Assembly: GCA_030645995.1 (NCBI GenBank)
Contig: JAUSMU010000283.1
Span: 1-32,463, forward strand
Direction: 5' to 3'
Length of the DNA: 32,463 nucleotides
Origin: Gammaproteobacteria bacterium
GTDB lineage: Bacteria > Pseudomonadota > Gammaproteobacteria > Pseudomonadales > Pseudohongiellaceae
The translations under genes were made by a program, and so were the position numbers. This document shows, one piece after another, positions 20,001-27,452 of this stretch. A model generated the notes under the pieces. It ran no database searches, was not told the DNA's origin, and worked only from the letters and a program-made list of their open reading frames with translations. Within the stretch, counting starts at the first letter, position 1. Every line of letters starts with the position of its first letter.

Positions 20001-22241
20001 CGACGTATCGAGGCCGGTGAATCCTTCGATATCGTTCTAAATGATGTGTTGGGACCGCCAGGCTCATGCGCTGCGTATCTCCTCGTAGCTGTGGACCTGC
20101 TCATCTCGCATTGGCCAATGTCGGCGGATTCAACATTAGTGTTTCTTGGGTGTCCAGAACTTCTATGCTTAGACCATGGACGCCAAGTACAAGACCAGAT
20201 TGAGATTCCAGACCTCTTGGGACTGATAGCGTTACAGAAGGAGCCGCGCGGAATTGTTAGCTCTGCTGAGCTCACAAGGAGACGCTCCAGGCGGATGACG
20301 CTCACTGATCTGATCGGCAACTTCGCCCTGACGGTCGAGCCAGAGCAACTGCAACAGTTAACGGGGCTGCTACGAGATGCGGCTGATCGCCTAGGGCCCG
20401 CCGGGGCTAAAGCCAATTTTAGTGATCCAGAGTTCATGGTCCTTCATGCCATGAATCTCGCTGATCCGGCAAATTGGCATGATTTGGATGTGCAACTCCA
20501 GGATGGCTCTACTGCGAAGGTTCGCCAATACTCACCTCCAGATACAGAGGAACAACATTTGCGAATGTTGCGTGACGCTGTGGCAGACGCCTCGGCGGAC
20601 TTTGCTATGCAGTCCGCCATCACGCTTGGAATTACCGATCCTGCGCGCGTCTCGTCGGAGCAGCTTCAAGCCGCAGTAGTCTGGGCCAGAGGTTCCGGAT
20701 CTAAGTCTTCGACGGACGGTGAGATCGATGATGCGTCGGAGAACATGCGACGTGAGGCGGTGCTTGCTACTGCCATGATGACCCTGCGAGACGGAGATGC
20801 AAGTTTGAGAGACGCGTATGGAGATTGGGCACGCGCAGAGCTGCAGAACGGGCTAGCGTCGGATAATTACGACTATGTACATCAAGTTCGAGCGGGACTT
20901 CGCTTTAATCCGGTCGCCATCGCGTTTGCTGGAACGATCTACACCGTCGCCTATAGAACCGCTCCAGACGATGTGAGGTCACTGCTCGCGGTGGCGGCAG
21001 AAGGTCACCATGCCGCTGCCCACGGTTTAGGCGCCGCAGTGAATGAGTTGGTGAGAATTGATGAGCGACTTCTGAGGGCACTCCTCCGCTGTGCGTTTCG
21101 AGCGTGCGTTGTTCCCGTCCGCAAGCGGGGTATGTCTGAGGGCGACAGTTCGACTCTTGACGACCAGCGGAAGGCAGCTGCTATGCTCGCTATTGATGCG
21201 GAAATGGCTTGGTTAGAAGGAACAGGGCCTGAACCTTTTTGGCCGATTTTTCCCAAAGAGCACGTCCGTCCGCGGCGACGACTTCGACTCTCGGTGGCTC
21301 CCGTGCAGCTTAAAGAACCAACTGAAGTGAAAGACCCTCCGCCAGAAGAGGAGGTTTACCATCAAACGGCGGCATTATGGCTCCGCCAAGTGCAGGGAAT
21401 TGGCAATGTAGATAGATACCCATGGCTTCGCGATGTGGCTGATGCCTATCTATCGTGGACGATTGCAGCGAACGGGGGTGATTTCGATAGTGACGCAGAA
21501 GCTGTCGACACACCGTCGGAATGGAATGACGTTTTCTTTGCCGTCATTGCTCGCTGTACGGTTGGACTGAATGTAGCTCACGCCGCAGATCTACTGAAAC
21601 CTATAACTTCCCTGCCGGAGCAAAATTTCTTCGACGTGCTCCCAGATTTCTTACGAAGATTTGATGCGCTCTACTTTGGTGGCAGTAGTGTTGACGCTTC
21701 GGTAGCGATTTCTATTAGGTCGGCGTTCGCTGAAAGCATGATGAAAAGCCGGGGATGGACGCGCCTCAAAGGCACAAAGGAAAATTCTATTGAGTTTCAT
21801 ATCGCCCCGGCGATAGCCACACTGTTCTTCAACGACTACAACCTCGGTTCTGACACGAAGTGCTATCTTTTCGAGAAGGGAGTGGATCAGCTCGGGCCGC
21901 TACTCCCTGTTTTGGCTCGGCTAGTTCATTCAGGTCCGTCCCCTTTTGTCGCTCTTGTGTTGCTAAACCTCTTCGAGGTTGCACCACGACGCGAGCATCT
22001 CGGATTACTTGTCCAAGCAGCTAAGAGTTGGCTGGCTACGTATCCTGACTCTCGGTCATTTTGGATTGATAGTGGATTCGGAAGGAGGTGGTGCGAGATT
22101 GTTGGGAAGATTCATGCTCTATATCCTGAAGCGCTCAAATCAGATGCGAGGGTTGGTGCGGGCGTTGAGGGTGCAGTGGCAGAGTTAGTGGGCCTTGGCG
22201 TTTCTCAAGCGAACCGGTTGGAGGAATTGCTCACTGGTTAA
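17055..22241 (+). CDS. Giant STAND-type NTPase with N-terminal PD-(D/E)xK nuclease-like domain (Avs-like)
   Basis: 1728 residues. Region 28-160 resembles Cap4/DUF4297- or Mrr-type nucleases: AHFEGQVAASYLLAML, then D72-D73 (RPLDDVIVH) and E89/Q91/K93 (LEIQVKR), a PD-(D/E)xK-like core. A STAND/NACHT-like NTPase follows, with Walker A GDAGVGKS (330-337, K336) and Walker B VLFVD (393-397) followed by NVDSF, then TARTEF (sensor-like) and FRHDVLCEWAIA, the winged-helix hallmark. The remaining ~1100 residues are mostly helical with no motif I recognise, as expected of a target-sensing arm. Such nuclease-STAND proteins (Avs) cut DNA after binding a phage protein. GGAAAG lies 6 bases before ATG 17055. 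It is the only gene between the two guaA repeats and is more AT-rich than guaBA. The Avs assignment is inference. Confidence 0.78.
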   Translation: MKKAQLATDVSGVPDQQGTSTAASGPAGAHFEGQVAASYLLAMLCGAPPRGSPGTTIDRIALQQANSGRPLDDVIVHAIDGSGMATVLEIQVKRTITFTPTDPVFRKVVGQIAEAVRRSDFWSTQYHLAVATARGSRKIDGSYQDVLALARQIGDAATFFSQLNLAGVANSDMRTFVLTLQAHLKEEGVPHDDGATWRILGRLQILTFDFTAPGSSSTDLVRERALRTLHADDASRVDAFWGSLVDLALTIAQSGGDKNRSTLLESLQHLGFRFAADRRNAVARAALSEQTSQALADIDNQVGNVVLTRHERVSAIHEAFGSGRYVELRGDAGVGKSGVLRQVAESLGTEGNVLVLSPGRCVPRGWSAMRAVLGFEGTAHDLLVELANNGGAVLFVDNVDSFNSEERFTVVDMLRSAADVPGVSVLATARTEFGAEEPSWLPSDALDKLQRTAPVVIDGLSKAEIEQLIKSDPALSRLLSDNHPARPVTRNLFRLARIANQRTGDLLPHTEVEMATQFWSTADGVRDVGWRGRTRLLINLALQALTGTDLLDVSTQSAQAIDAMVHSGTLRSLGPNGVSFRHDVLCEWAIACALRDDATLIDRIDLGRPATAILARAIELTARMWAEQATDGAAWHSFLIRLSNDGAHKSWRRAAILALARSEAADILLPRLDLVLLSNNAVLLRELIRTVMAVEVVPASKMFAAVGLHPDAIPAGLTMPKVRSWLTLILWLLSKSDGVPVDALSEVINLYTDFSIGTLGVTEITPLTTRQLYRWLRLIEPDVSPLRSEQPRFWDGLERSQLQSVQRDLRDGFLMFARTAPDLAAEYLQAVMQSKHNDNLVRTILKMPLTLAQAAPTQLARLTEHALIEKSHLRRRGLHEPFEEAFSFLDNQFLPASPAQGPFFELLLHSPVDGLSLIHNLVNHAVSHGTRGREMGDDSINLVYGKNSRVFPWAGTYFWSRPKTSNYYALTSALMALEAWAHRRIEAGESFDIVLNDVLGPPGSCAAYLLVAVDLLISHWPMSADSTLVFLGCPELLCLDHGRQVQDQIEIPDLLGLIALQKEPRGIVSSAELTRRRSRRMTLTDLIGNFALTVEPEQLQQLTGLLRDAADRLGPAGAKANFSDPEFMVLHAMNLADPANWHDLDVQLQDGSTAKVRQYSPPDTEEQHLRMLRDAVADASADFAMQSAITLGITDPARVSSEQLQAAVVWARGSGSKSSTDGEIDDASENMRREAVLATAMMTLRDGDASLRDAYGDWARAELQNGLASDNYDYVHQVRAGLRFNPVAIAFAGTIYTVAYRTAPDDVRSLLAVAAEGHHAAAHGLGAAVNELVRIDERLLRALLRCAFRACVVPVRKRGMSEGDSSTLDDQRKAAAMLAIDAEMAWLEGTGPEPFWPIFPKEHVRPRRRLRLSVAPVQLKEPTEVKDPPPEEEVYHQTAALWLRQVQGIGNVDRYPWLRDVADAYLSWTIAANGGDFDSDAEAVDTPSEWNDVFFAVIARCTVGLNVAHAADLLKPITSLPEQNFFDVLPDFLRRFDALYFGGSSVDASVAISIRSAFAESMMKSRGWTRLKGTKENSIEFHIAPAIATLFFNDYNLGSDTKCYLFEKGVDQLGPLLPVLARLVHSGPSPFVALVLLNLFEVAPRREHLGLLVQAAKSWLATYPDSRSFWIDSGFGRRWCEIVGKIHALYPEALKSDARVGAGVEGAVAELVGLGVSQANRLEELLTG

Positions 22242-22516
22242 TGCAGCCGCCGAGGTGACGCACAAGGTGTAGTTGCCGTTGCTGTCTGTGGAAGTTATTC
22301 GAAAATTTCGAATTACTGAATCCTCCTGCAACGCGCAATAAGCATTATCTGGTTTCACAGTGTGTAAGTGCAAAACGGCTAGACTGTTGACACCTATGAC
22401 AATGCCGTAAGTGACCAAGGTGCTCGGTAGTAGTACGGAAGTTGCGCAAAAGTTTCACATTACTATTGCGTGCTTGTAACTTATTGATGAATATAACGTT
22501 TATTTGCAGCTTTCCG
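22242..22516. other. Gene-poor right arm of the guaA-flanked segment
   Basis: No credible gene. It holds a short rhuM-like fragment on the minus strand (about 22270-22345, reading LQEDSVIRNFRIT) including the palindrome at 22292. Just inside the second guaA repeat is TTGTAACTTATTGATGAATA (22475-22494), a kind of AT-rich sequence often seen beside tyrosine-recombinase attachment sites (my recollection, not tested). Confidence 0.5.
22292..22318 (-). repeat. rhuM-type palindrome, copy 1 (outside a gene)
   Basis: 27 bp with 13-bp arms around a central A; AAGTTATTCGAAA faces TTTCGAATTACTG, with a mismatch near the ends. Flanks on both sides still read as RhuM (DSVIRNFRITST) on the minus strand. 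Related copies are at 28230 (inside intact rhuM) and 30608. Confidence 0.75.
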
Positions 22517-22540
22517 CCGGCTACGATTGAGTGGGAGTGA
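22517..22540 (+). repeat. attR-like direct repeat (second guaA 3' end copy)
   Basis: Identical to 16888-16911. In frame it reads FPPATIEWE and stop, a detached GuaA C-terminus with no guaA before it. It closes a 5.6-kb segment holding the giant STAND gene. No integrase gene is present between the copies, so mobilisation would need one in trans, or the segment is a relic. I found no third copy to the right in this window. Confidence 0.8.
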
Positions 22541-22541
22541 G

Positions 22542-22570
22542 CAATTGTCCAACAGCTTGTTGGACGATTG
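22542..22570. other. Strong hairpin beside the second guaA repeat
   Basis: CAATTGTCCAACA, loop GCT, TGTTGGACGATTG: a 13-bp stem with one wobble, starting 2 bases after the repeat. No T-run follows on either strand, so it is not a standard terminator. It may be a former guaA downstream structure or part of a recombination site. Confidence 0.55.
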
Positions 22571-22605
22571 AAGTTGGACCAAAGCCATCCAAACAGGCGC
22601 CTTCT

Positions 22606-22625
22606 TCTCTCTCTCTCTCTCTCTC
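22606..22625. repeat. (TC)10 dinucleotide tract
   Basis: Ten uninterrupted TC units, preceded by CTTCT. Long dinucleotide tracts are rare in bacteria and are prone to slippage. It lies about 300 bp before ietA. A minus-strand open frame (22521-22799) reads it as Arg-Glu repeats, but I do not regard that frame as a gene. Confidence 0.85.
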
Positions 22626-22930
22626 ATAATTGGACTGATTTAGTTTCCTCCGATATCCACAAAAGCGGCCATAGCTGTGGCAACCGATGCTATTTCCAAG
22701 CTTCTCCAGCTGAACTTCTGTTTTTGGATAGTGCCGCATTGGTGTCAATGCCCCAAACGTCATCTCTGAATCGCGCATTAATGCAACATTTACCGCCATA
22801 GTGGCAATGTTTGATGATTAAATGCACCGCTATCGTTAAAGTGAGCAACATATGGCGTTGACGCGCAACAATGCCTCCGCTACCATGCGCCGCAAATCAT
22901 CAGTTTTTCACCACTTTGCGGGTTCAGAGC
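22626..22930. other. Leader region of ietAS, no gene seen
   Basis: AT-rich 305 bases between the TC tract and ietA. No gene family is recognised on either strand. ATG 22871 opens the ietA frame 20 codons earlier than the start chosen. I could not settle a promoter; TTGATG near 22811 is a weak -35 candidate. Confidence 0.4.
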
Positions 22931-24139
22931 ATGGAGCACTTCACAATTATTCAGGCCCTTTGCCGAGCAGCTATGGCTGAGCCGACTCCTGCGCTGCGCA
23001 AGCAAATTGAACGGCTACGTGATGCGCTCACGAAGGATGGGGAGGAGAAACAAGCCAGTTCGCTTGCGGGCATATTAATAGCGGCAGAGCGATTAAGAGA
23101 GTTAGCTCCTAGTCGCATCGAACGTTCTCGCGCAAGTCTTCTGGGAGAAACTCTTGGGCGTAACACTCCAGTCCCGGTTGATCGAGAAACGGCGGCTTCT
23201 CTTGCGGACATCATTTTTCCAACGGAGATTGATGGTATGGCGCCGCTTTTTGATCCAACCATCACGCAAGCCGTCGGAACAATTATCGATGAGTGGATGA
23301 ACTTCGAAGCCCTTTCGACTGTAGGCATAACTCCAGCCAAGACATGTTTGATCTACGGCGCACCAGGAACGGGAAAAACACGGTTGGCTTATTGGATCGC
23401 ACATAGGCTCGATTTGCCTGTCCTCCTTGTAAAACTTGATGGATTGGTTTCATCGTTCTTAGGCACGACTGCACGAAATATTGGTAACCTCTTTACCTTC
23501 GCAAATCGTTACCGCTGCATTTTGCTTCTTGACGAGTTCGACGCCATCGCGAAAGTGCGTGACGACCCACAAGAGGTCGGCGAAATTAAACGAGTGGTTA
23601 ACGCACTACTTCAAAATTTGGACGTAAGACAGAATATTGGTTTGACTATTGGCATTACAAACCACCCGAAATTACTCGACCCAGCCGTGTGGCGGCGCTT
23701 TGAAATCCAGCTTGAAATTCCAAAACCAAGCTTCGAAGTAAGAAGAGCTATAGCTGAACATTTCATGCCACCTGTTGAGGCGCCAGATAGTCATCTCCGT
23801 CTTATCGCTTGGTTCACTGAAGGATCTACTGGTGCCGAAATCGAGTCGTTAGTTCGTACTTATAAGAAAGCGACAACGATTCGGAAAGAGGACCGACATG
23901 GACTATTGGACACACTAAGACAGTTTGCGACGCTCAATGCTGCGCGTGTGCAAATTGACCGTCGAGCACTACTATTCGATGATTCCATCAATCTTTTCAA
24001 AGCTATGCACGATGATCCAACGCTCGGATTTTCTATGGCGGACATTGGTGATATCGCAGGGAAGGACAAATCGACCGTCAGCCGCTGGCTCGGACGCCAA
24101 GCGAATGCGGGCATTGATTGTGGAGTGACACATGGCTAG
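22931..24139 (+). CDS. ietA: AAA+ ATPase of the IetAS type
   Basis: 402 residues. The AAA+ core has Walker A GAPGTGKT (143-150, K149), Walker B LLLDEFD (D201-E202), sensor 1 TIGITNHP and an arginine-finger-like WRRF. The C-terminus carries a helix-turn-helix-like segment (SMADIGDIAGKDKSTVSRWL) that could bind DNA. AAA ATPase/subtilase pairs were described as IetAS on the Agrobacterium Ti plasmid, where the ATPase acts as antitoxin to the protease, and later as an anti-phage system. I chose ATG 22931 because it gives the family-like start MEHFTIIQALCRAA; ATG 22871 is possible. The stop overlaps the protease start by 8 bases, so the two are coupled. Confidence 0.85.
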   Translation: MEHFTIIQALCRAAMAEPTPALRKQIERLRDALTKDGEEKQASSLAGILIAAERLRELAPSRIERSRASLLGETLGRNTPVPVDRETAASLADIIFPTEIDGMAPLFDPTITQAVGTIIDEWMNFEALSTVGITPAKTCLIYGAPGTGKTRLAYWIAHRLDLPVLLVKLDGLVSSFLGTTARNIGNLFTFANRYRCILLLDEFDAIAKVRDDPQEVGEIKRVVNALLQNLDVRQNIGLTIGITNHPKLLDPAVWRRFEIQLEIPKPSFEVRRAIAEHFMPPVEAPDSHLRLIAWFTEGSTGAEIESLVRTYKKATTIRKEDRHGLLDTLRQFATLNAARVQIDRRALLFDDSINLFKAMHDDPTLGFSMADIGDIAGKDKSTVSRWLGRQANAGIDCGVTHG

Positions 24140-26630
24140 TCCTATTCAGATTGTCCTTAATCCCGAGAACTTTGAAGAAGCCAGAGAAGCTGGCGGGGGT
24201 GGAGGTCGCAAAGACTTCTTTGCTCACCGCGACGGTGAGTTTGGTGAACATAAGGCTGCCTTAATAAGTCAAATCGACACCATTTCCGCTGTTCTATCTG
24301 CACAGTCACAAGGTCCGGTTGGTTACGTGAAAGTGAGTCTTAAGCGAGAGGCTTGGGCGAAAAGCCATCGCCCCATTGGAACTCTTTTTCGAAGCGATCG
24401 TGCTCCTGTGGTTGGAGGAGGTGATCTTGGTGTGATGATCGTCGAGGGCCGTCCCTCGACACTGGCACAGGTTAAAGCAGACATTGAGAAAGCTGAGACT
24501 CAGACCAGAATGCGTTTCGATGAAAGCAAAGGGAAGGAAGTTCCACATCCTTCTCCTCAGAAGAGCGAAACGGGTGCGATTGAACGGATTGAGCTGTATG
24601 GTCCGACCGACAAACGAAACTTCTCTGTACAGGATGCGGTGGGATGGCTCTCTAATCCGATGTCTGGTAGTGGATATGAAGTAGAGCTATTTGCTCATCT
24701 ACCGCCGCGTTCTGACTGGGATCGCCTTGACGCAGCGCATCGGCGGTTGGTGGAATCCTTCGTCAACGGATTCAATTCCCTTGCGTGCAGCGTATCGGTC
24801 GAACGACTACTGCATGGGTCCGACAAGCTCCCAATGTTGGTAGTCCGACTGAATCAATCTAACGACGGCCCTGTTCTGCACTTGACGAGCGCTCTAGTTA
24901 AAGAGCGTCGTGAGTTGGCACCGTTTGATCCAAGCAGCCAGCGGCATGCCCGACTGTTGGAATTTCTCGACGCACATCCCTTAGTCAGACGTATTGGGTT
25001 ACCCGGTATCATCGTTCATTCGACGCCGACGCCCGTAATCCCAGGCACTAGACCTGATCGTGCTGATTTACCTGTTCGCGATAGCAACAGGACTCATCCC
25101 CGACTTGGCATCATTGACGGAGGTCTTAGTCCGGCGCTGGCAGATTGGGTCATTGACAGATGGGAAGTACTAGCCGATGAAGACATGGATCTTTCACACG
25201 GCACATTCATTGGTGGTCTTGCGGTGGCAGGTGCGGGCCTCAATAATTCCTTGATATGCCCGGAGCCAGATGGGGCCGAATTGGTCGATCTTGCTATCTT
25301 CCCTAATGAAAGAAAAGCAGGTGCCTTCGAATCATATTATTCCGGTGGGCTTACTCACTTTTTTGATGAGATGGATGCCGCTGTTGCGGATGCTCGTGCT
25401 AGACATGGTGTGCGAGTATTTAACATGAGCCTGAATATTCTTCAGCCTGCAGCACCTGATCGATACAGCCCACACGCTGTCCGTCTTGATCGGATCGCTG
25501 AGGAGAACAATGCTGTTGTCTTCATTTCGGCGGGTAATATCCAGCCACAAGACGTGCGCCCTGAATGGCCTGCCGACACGGCGGCGGCTCTTTCTAACCT
25601 CGCCAATGCTCGCAATGATGGTCTCCTATCTCCGGCAGAGAGCGCTCGCAATGTGGCCGTAGCAGCCCTTAATCCTCCGGGGCACACTGGATGTCTACCT
25701 TTCGCACCCACGCGCTTCAGTCGACGAGGTCCAGGTCTGCGTTCTGGTGTAAAACCTGATCTTGCTCATGTGGGCGGCTCGGGCACTCGGCACGCGACGC
25801 TGGGACATGGTCTGTTCTCTATTCTACCAAATGGTGCCGTAATCGATGGCTGTGGAACTTCCTATGCCGCGCCTTTGGTCGCGAAAACGGCAGCGGTGCT
25901 AGATCATGCCATCGAAGGAGAGATTTCCAGGGAGACGTTGATTGGGTTGTTGGTTCACCACGCAGAGACACCGGAACCCTTACGCGCCAAAGCTCTTGGG
26001 TCAGTGGCTCGGCATCTTGTTGGCTTCGGTATGCCGTTATCTGCGGAGCGAATTTTGGAAACAGGCGATCATTCGATCACGCTGGTTTTTGCCTCTCGTA
26101 TCCAGCTCGACCAGCAGATCAATTTCAAGTTCTCTTGGCCTGCATCTCTGGTTGGACCTGAGGGTAAATGCAAGGGGCGCGCGAAACTAACTTTGGTTTC
26201 CACACCTCCATTGGATGAACGGTTTGGTTCGGAATTCGTGAGGATAAATATCAACGCCTCGCTTCAGCAGGAGCAGAAAAGAGGATGGAAGGGACAGCTT
26301 GATTCTCTACACCTTCCTTCGTCACGGGGCGCTCATGCTGTCGAGGCGGAGTTAATCGAACACGATTTGAAATGGAGCCCCGTGAAGATCTATGAAAAAG
26401 TATTTCCCCGTGGTGTTGGGCCATCCTCTAACTGGCGTTTATTTGTCGAATACTTAACGCGTGCAGGGGAAAACATGCCGGAAGGGGGCGTTCCGTTTAC
26501 AGCTATCTTGACCATCAGTGATCCAGATGGGGAGAAACCAGTATTCAACGACATGCGCCAAAACCTACAAGCAATTGGCACGCAGATCACAGATATTCGA
26601 ACAGCCGCACGCATTACGCCCCGCATCTAA
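24132..26630 (+). CDS. ietS: Subtilisin-like (S8) serine protease of the IetAS type
   Basis: 832 residues. The first ~310 form an unassigned region with no signal peptide, so the protease should stay cytoplasmic. The S8 domain has a complete triad: D329 (GIIDGGLSP), H356 (LSHGTFIGG) and S577 (GCGTSYAAP), plus the oxyanion asparagine in VVFISAGN. About 240 residues follow, beta-rich in appearance. In the IetAS pair the protease is the toxic effector and IetA restrains or directs it. Its target is unknown. The gene starts inside the end of ietA (shared ATGGCTAG), which fits tight stoichiometric control. Codons are more AT-rich than in guaBA. Confidence 0.86.
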   Translation: MASPIQIVLNPENFEEAREAGGGGGRKDFFAHRDGEFGEHKAALISQIDTISAVLSAQSQGPVGYVKVSLKREAWAKSHRPIGTLFRSDRAPVVGGGDLGVMIVEGRPSTLAQVKADIEKAETQTRMRFDESKGKEVPHPSPQKSETGAIERIELYGPTDKRNFSVQDAVGWLSNPMSGSGYEVELFAHLPPRSDWDRLDAAHRRLVESFVNGFNSLACSVSVERLLHGSDKLPMLVVRLNQSNDGPVLHLTSALVKERRELAPFDPSSQRHARLLEFLDAHPLVRRIGLPGIIVHSTPTPVIPGTRPDRADLPVRDSNRTHPRLGIIDGGLSPALADWVIDRWEVLADEDMDLSHGTFIGGLAVAGAGLNNSLICPEPDGAELVDLAIFPNERKAGAFESYYSGGLTHFFDEMDAAVADARARHGVRVFNMSLNILQPAAPDRYSPHAVRLDRIAEENNAVVFISAGNIQPQDVRPEWPADTAAALSNLANARNDGLLSPAESARNVAVAALNPPGHTGCLPFAPTRFSRRGPGLRSGVKPDLAHVGGSGTRHATLGHGLFSILPNGAVIDGCGTSYAAPLVAKTAAVLDHAIEGEISRETLIGLLVHHAETPEPLRAKALGSVARHLVGFGMPLSAERILETGDHSITLVFASRIQLDQQINFKFSWPASLVGPEGKCKGRAKLTLVSTPPLDERFGSEFVRININASLQQEQKRGWKGQLDSLHLPSSRGAHAVEAELIEHDLKWSPVKIYEKVFPRGVGPSSNWRLFVEYLTRAGENMPEGGVPFTAILTISDPDGEKPVFNDMRQNLQAIGTQITDIRTAARITPRI

Positions 26631-26779
26631 TTCTTGGTGATTAGAGGCGGACATAGCAGCGCGCAGCAAGAGCAACAAATCGCTCATAAGCATGGGTGAC
26701 AGATTCATATGGAGATGGACTACTAATAACCTGCTCTCAATAAAAGCTGCAGGCACTTGCGTCTCGCTCGAGAATCAAC

Positions 26780-27058
26780 CTTACTTTCCCAGCCCCAATC
26801 GGCAACCACTCCTGATCATTCGGCACCCGCAACGCTGGATCAAGCCGCCGCACATGCTACATCACCCGCGCGCCTGTGCCATCCTTCCCACAAGCGCATG
26901 ACTAGTCGCCAGCGCCGCAGCCGCTAGCAGAAACGTCGGCAATTCCTGAAGCGCTTTCTCTGCCCATGACGTTGCCGCATCGAAGTGGTCCATGAACAGA
27001 TGCGCGAAGGCCATGCTGCCTGCATTCGGCATAGCTCCGGATCCGGGGGGGCTCAAGC
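26780..27058 (-). pseudogene. Remnant of a TPR-containing protein (cyclase/regulator C-terminus)
   Basis: Read leftward, SPPGSGAMPNAGSMAFAHLF, FDAATSWAEKALQEL and LAAAALATSHALVGRMAQAR form TPR-like helices as in the C-terminal part of TPR adenylate-cyclase or OmpR-like regulators. The frame then stops. In the next frame, after an in-frame TAG, the homology continues as HVRRLDPALRVPNDQEWLPI. One frameshift and one nonsense codon mark it as dead. The N-terminal cyclase or DNA-binding part is absent. The parent family is judged from memory. 26631-26779 holds nothing I recognise. Confidence 0.65.
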
Positions 27059-27230
27059 CATGACGCGTGTGAAGTGTTGGGTGTTCTCGGTGTCGCCATG
27101 CCAGATACTGAGGAGTGCGCTGAGGTGCCAGGCGGCGAGGTTGGGGTCGATCTCGATGATCTTGTGGAAGCAGGTCAGTGCTTCGTCGATGCTGTGCTTA
27201 GTGCCCAGTTGATCAGGCCACTGTATGGGG
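27053..27230 (-). pseudogene. Second TPR-like fragment
   Basis: An open stretch reads QLGTKHSIDEALTCFHKI, then EIDPNLAAWHLSALLSIW and HGDTENTQHFTRVMA, and stops. It has the look of one or two TPR units, but no start codon and a stop (TGA) shortly upstream. Its left end overlaps the other TPR remnant in a different frame and its right end runs into the broken HigA-like copy, so both edges are rearrangement junctions. Confidence 0.5.
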
Positions 27231-27452
27231 TTTTGCGGTCATATCGACTCCAAGCACTCGCAGCACGGCCAGTGTGGTCTTGAGCGTTGGGTTTGCACTT
27301 ACTGAAAAGCCGATAGAACAGTTCACGGGAAAGCCTTTTTTGGATATTTCCTTCATCCCTTTGGCGCGAGCAACCAGGCCAAGGGCCTTCGCAATGTAAT
27401 CTGCAGCGCCTGTTTCAAAAGCATTCGCCATGAAAATTTCAACTTTCCTCAC
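27213..27452 (-). pseudogene. Degenerate HigA-like antitoxin copy
   Basis: A diverged, partial copy of the antitoxin at 28532-28915. MANAFETGAADYIAKALG and NPTLKTTLAVLRVLGVDMTA match it closely. The middle reads SKKGFPVNCSIGFSVSA, but the shifted frame gives LSRELFYRLFSKC, matching LSREQLYRSFSERG of the intact copy. Two compensating indels therefore keep the frame open while destroying the helix-turn-helix. It also lacks about 20 N-terminal residues and the C-terminal tail. With the intact copy it brackets rhuM. Confidence 0.75.

Noticed and set aside
22521..22799. 92-codon minus-strand frame reading through the TC tract as Arg-Glu repeats
   Set aside because: It ends by reading the guaA repeat antisense, has no recognised family, and the repeat would shift its frame easily.
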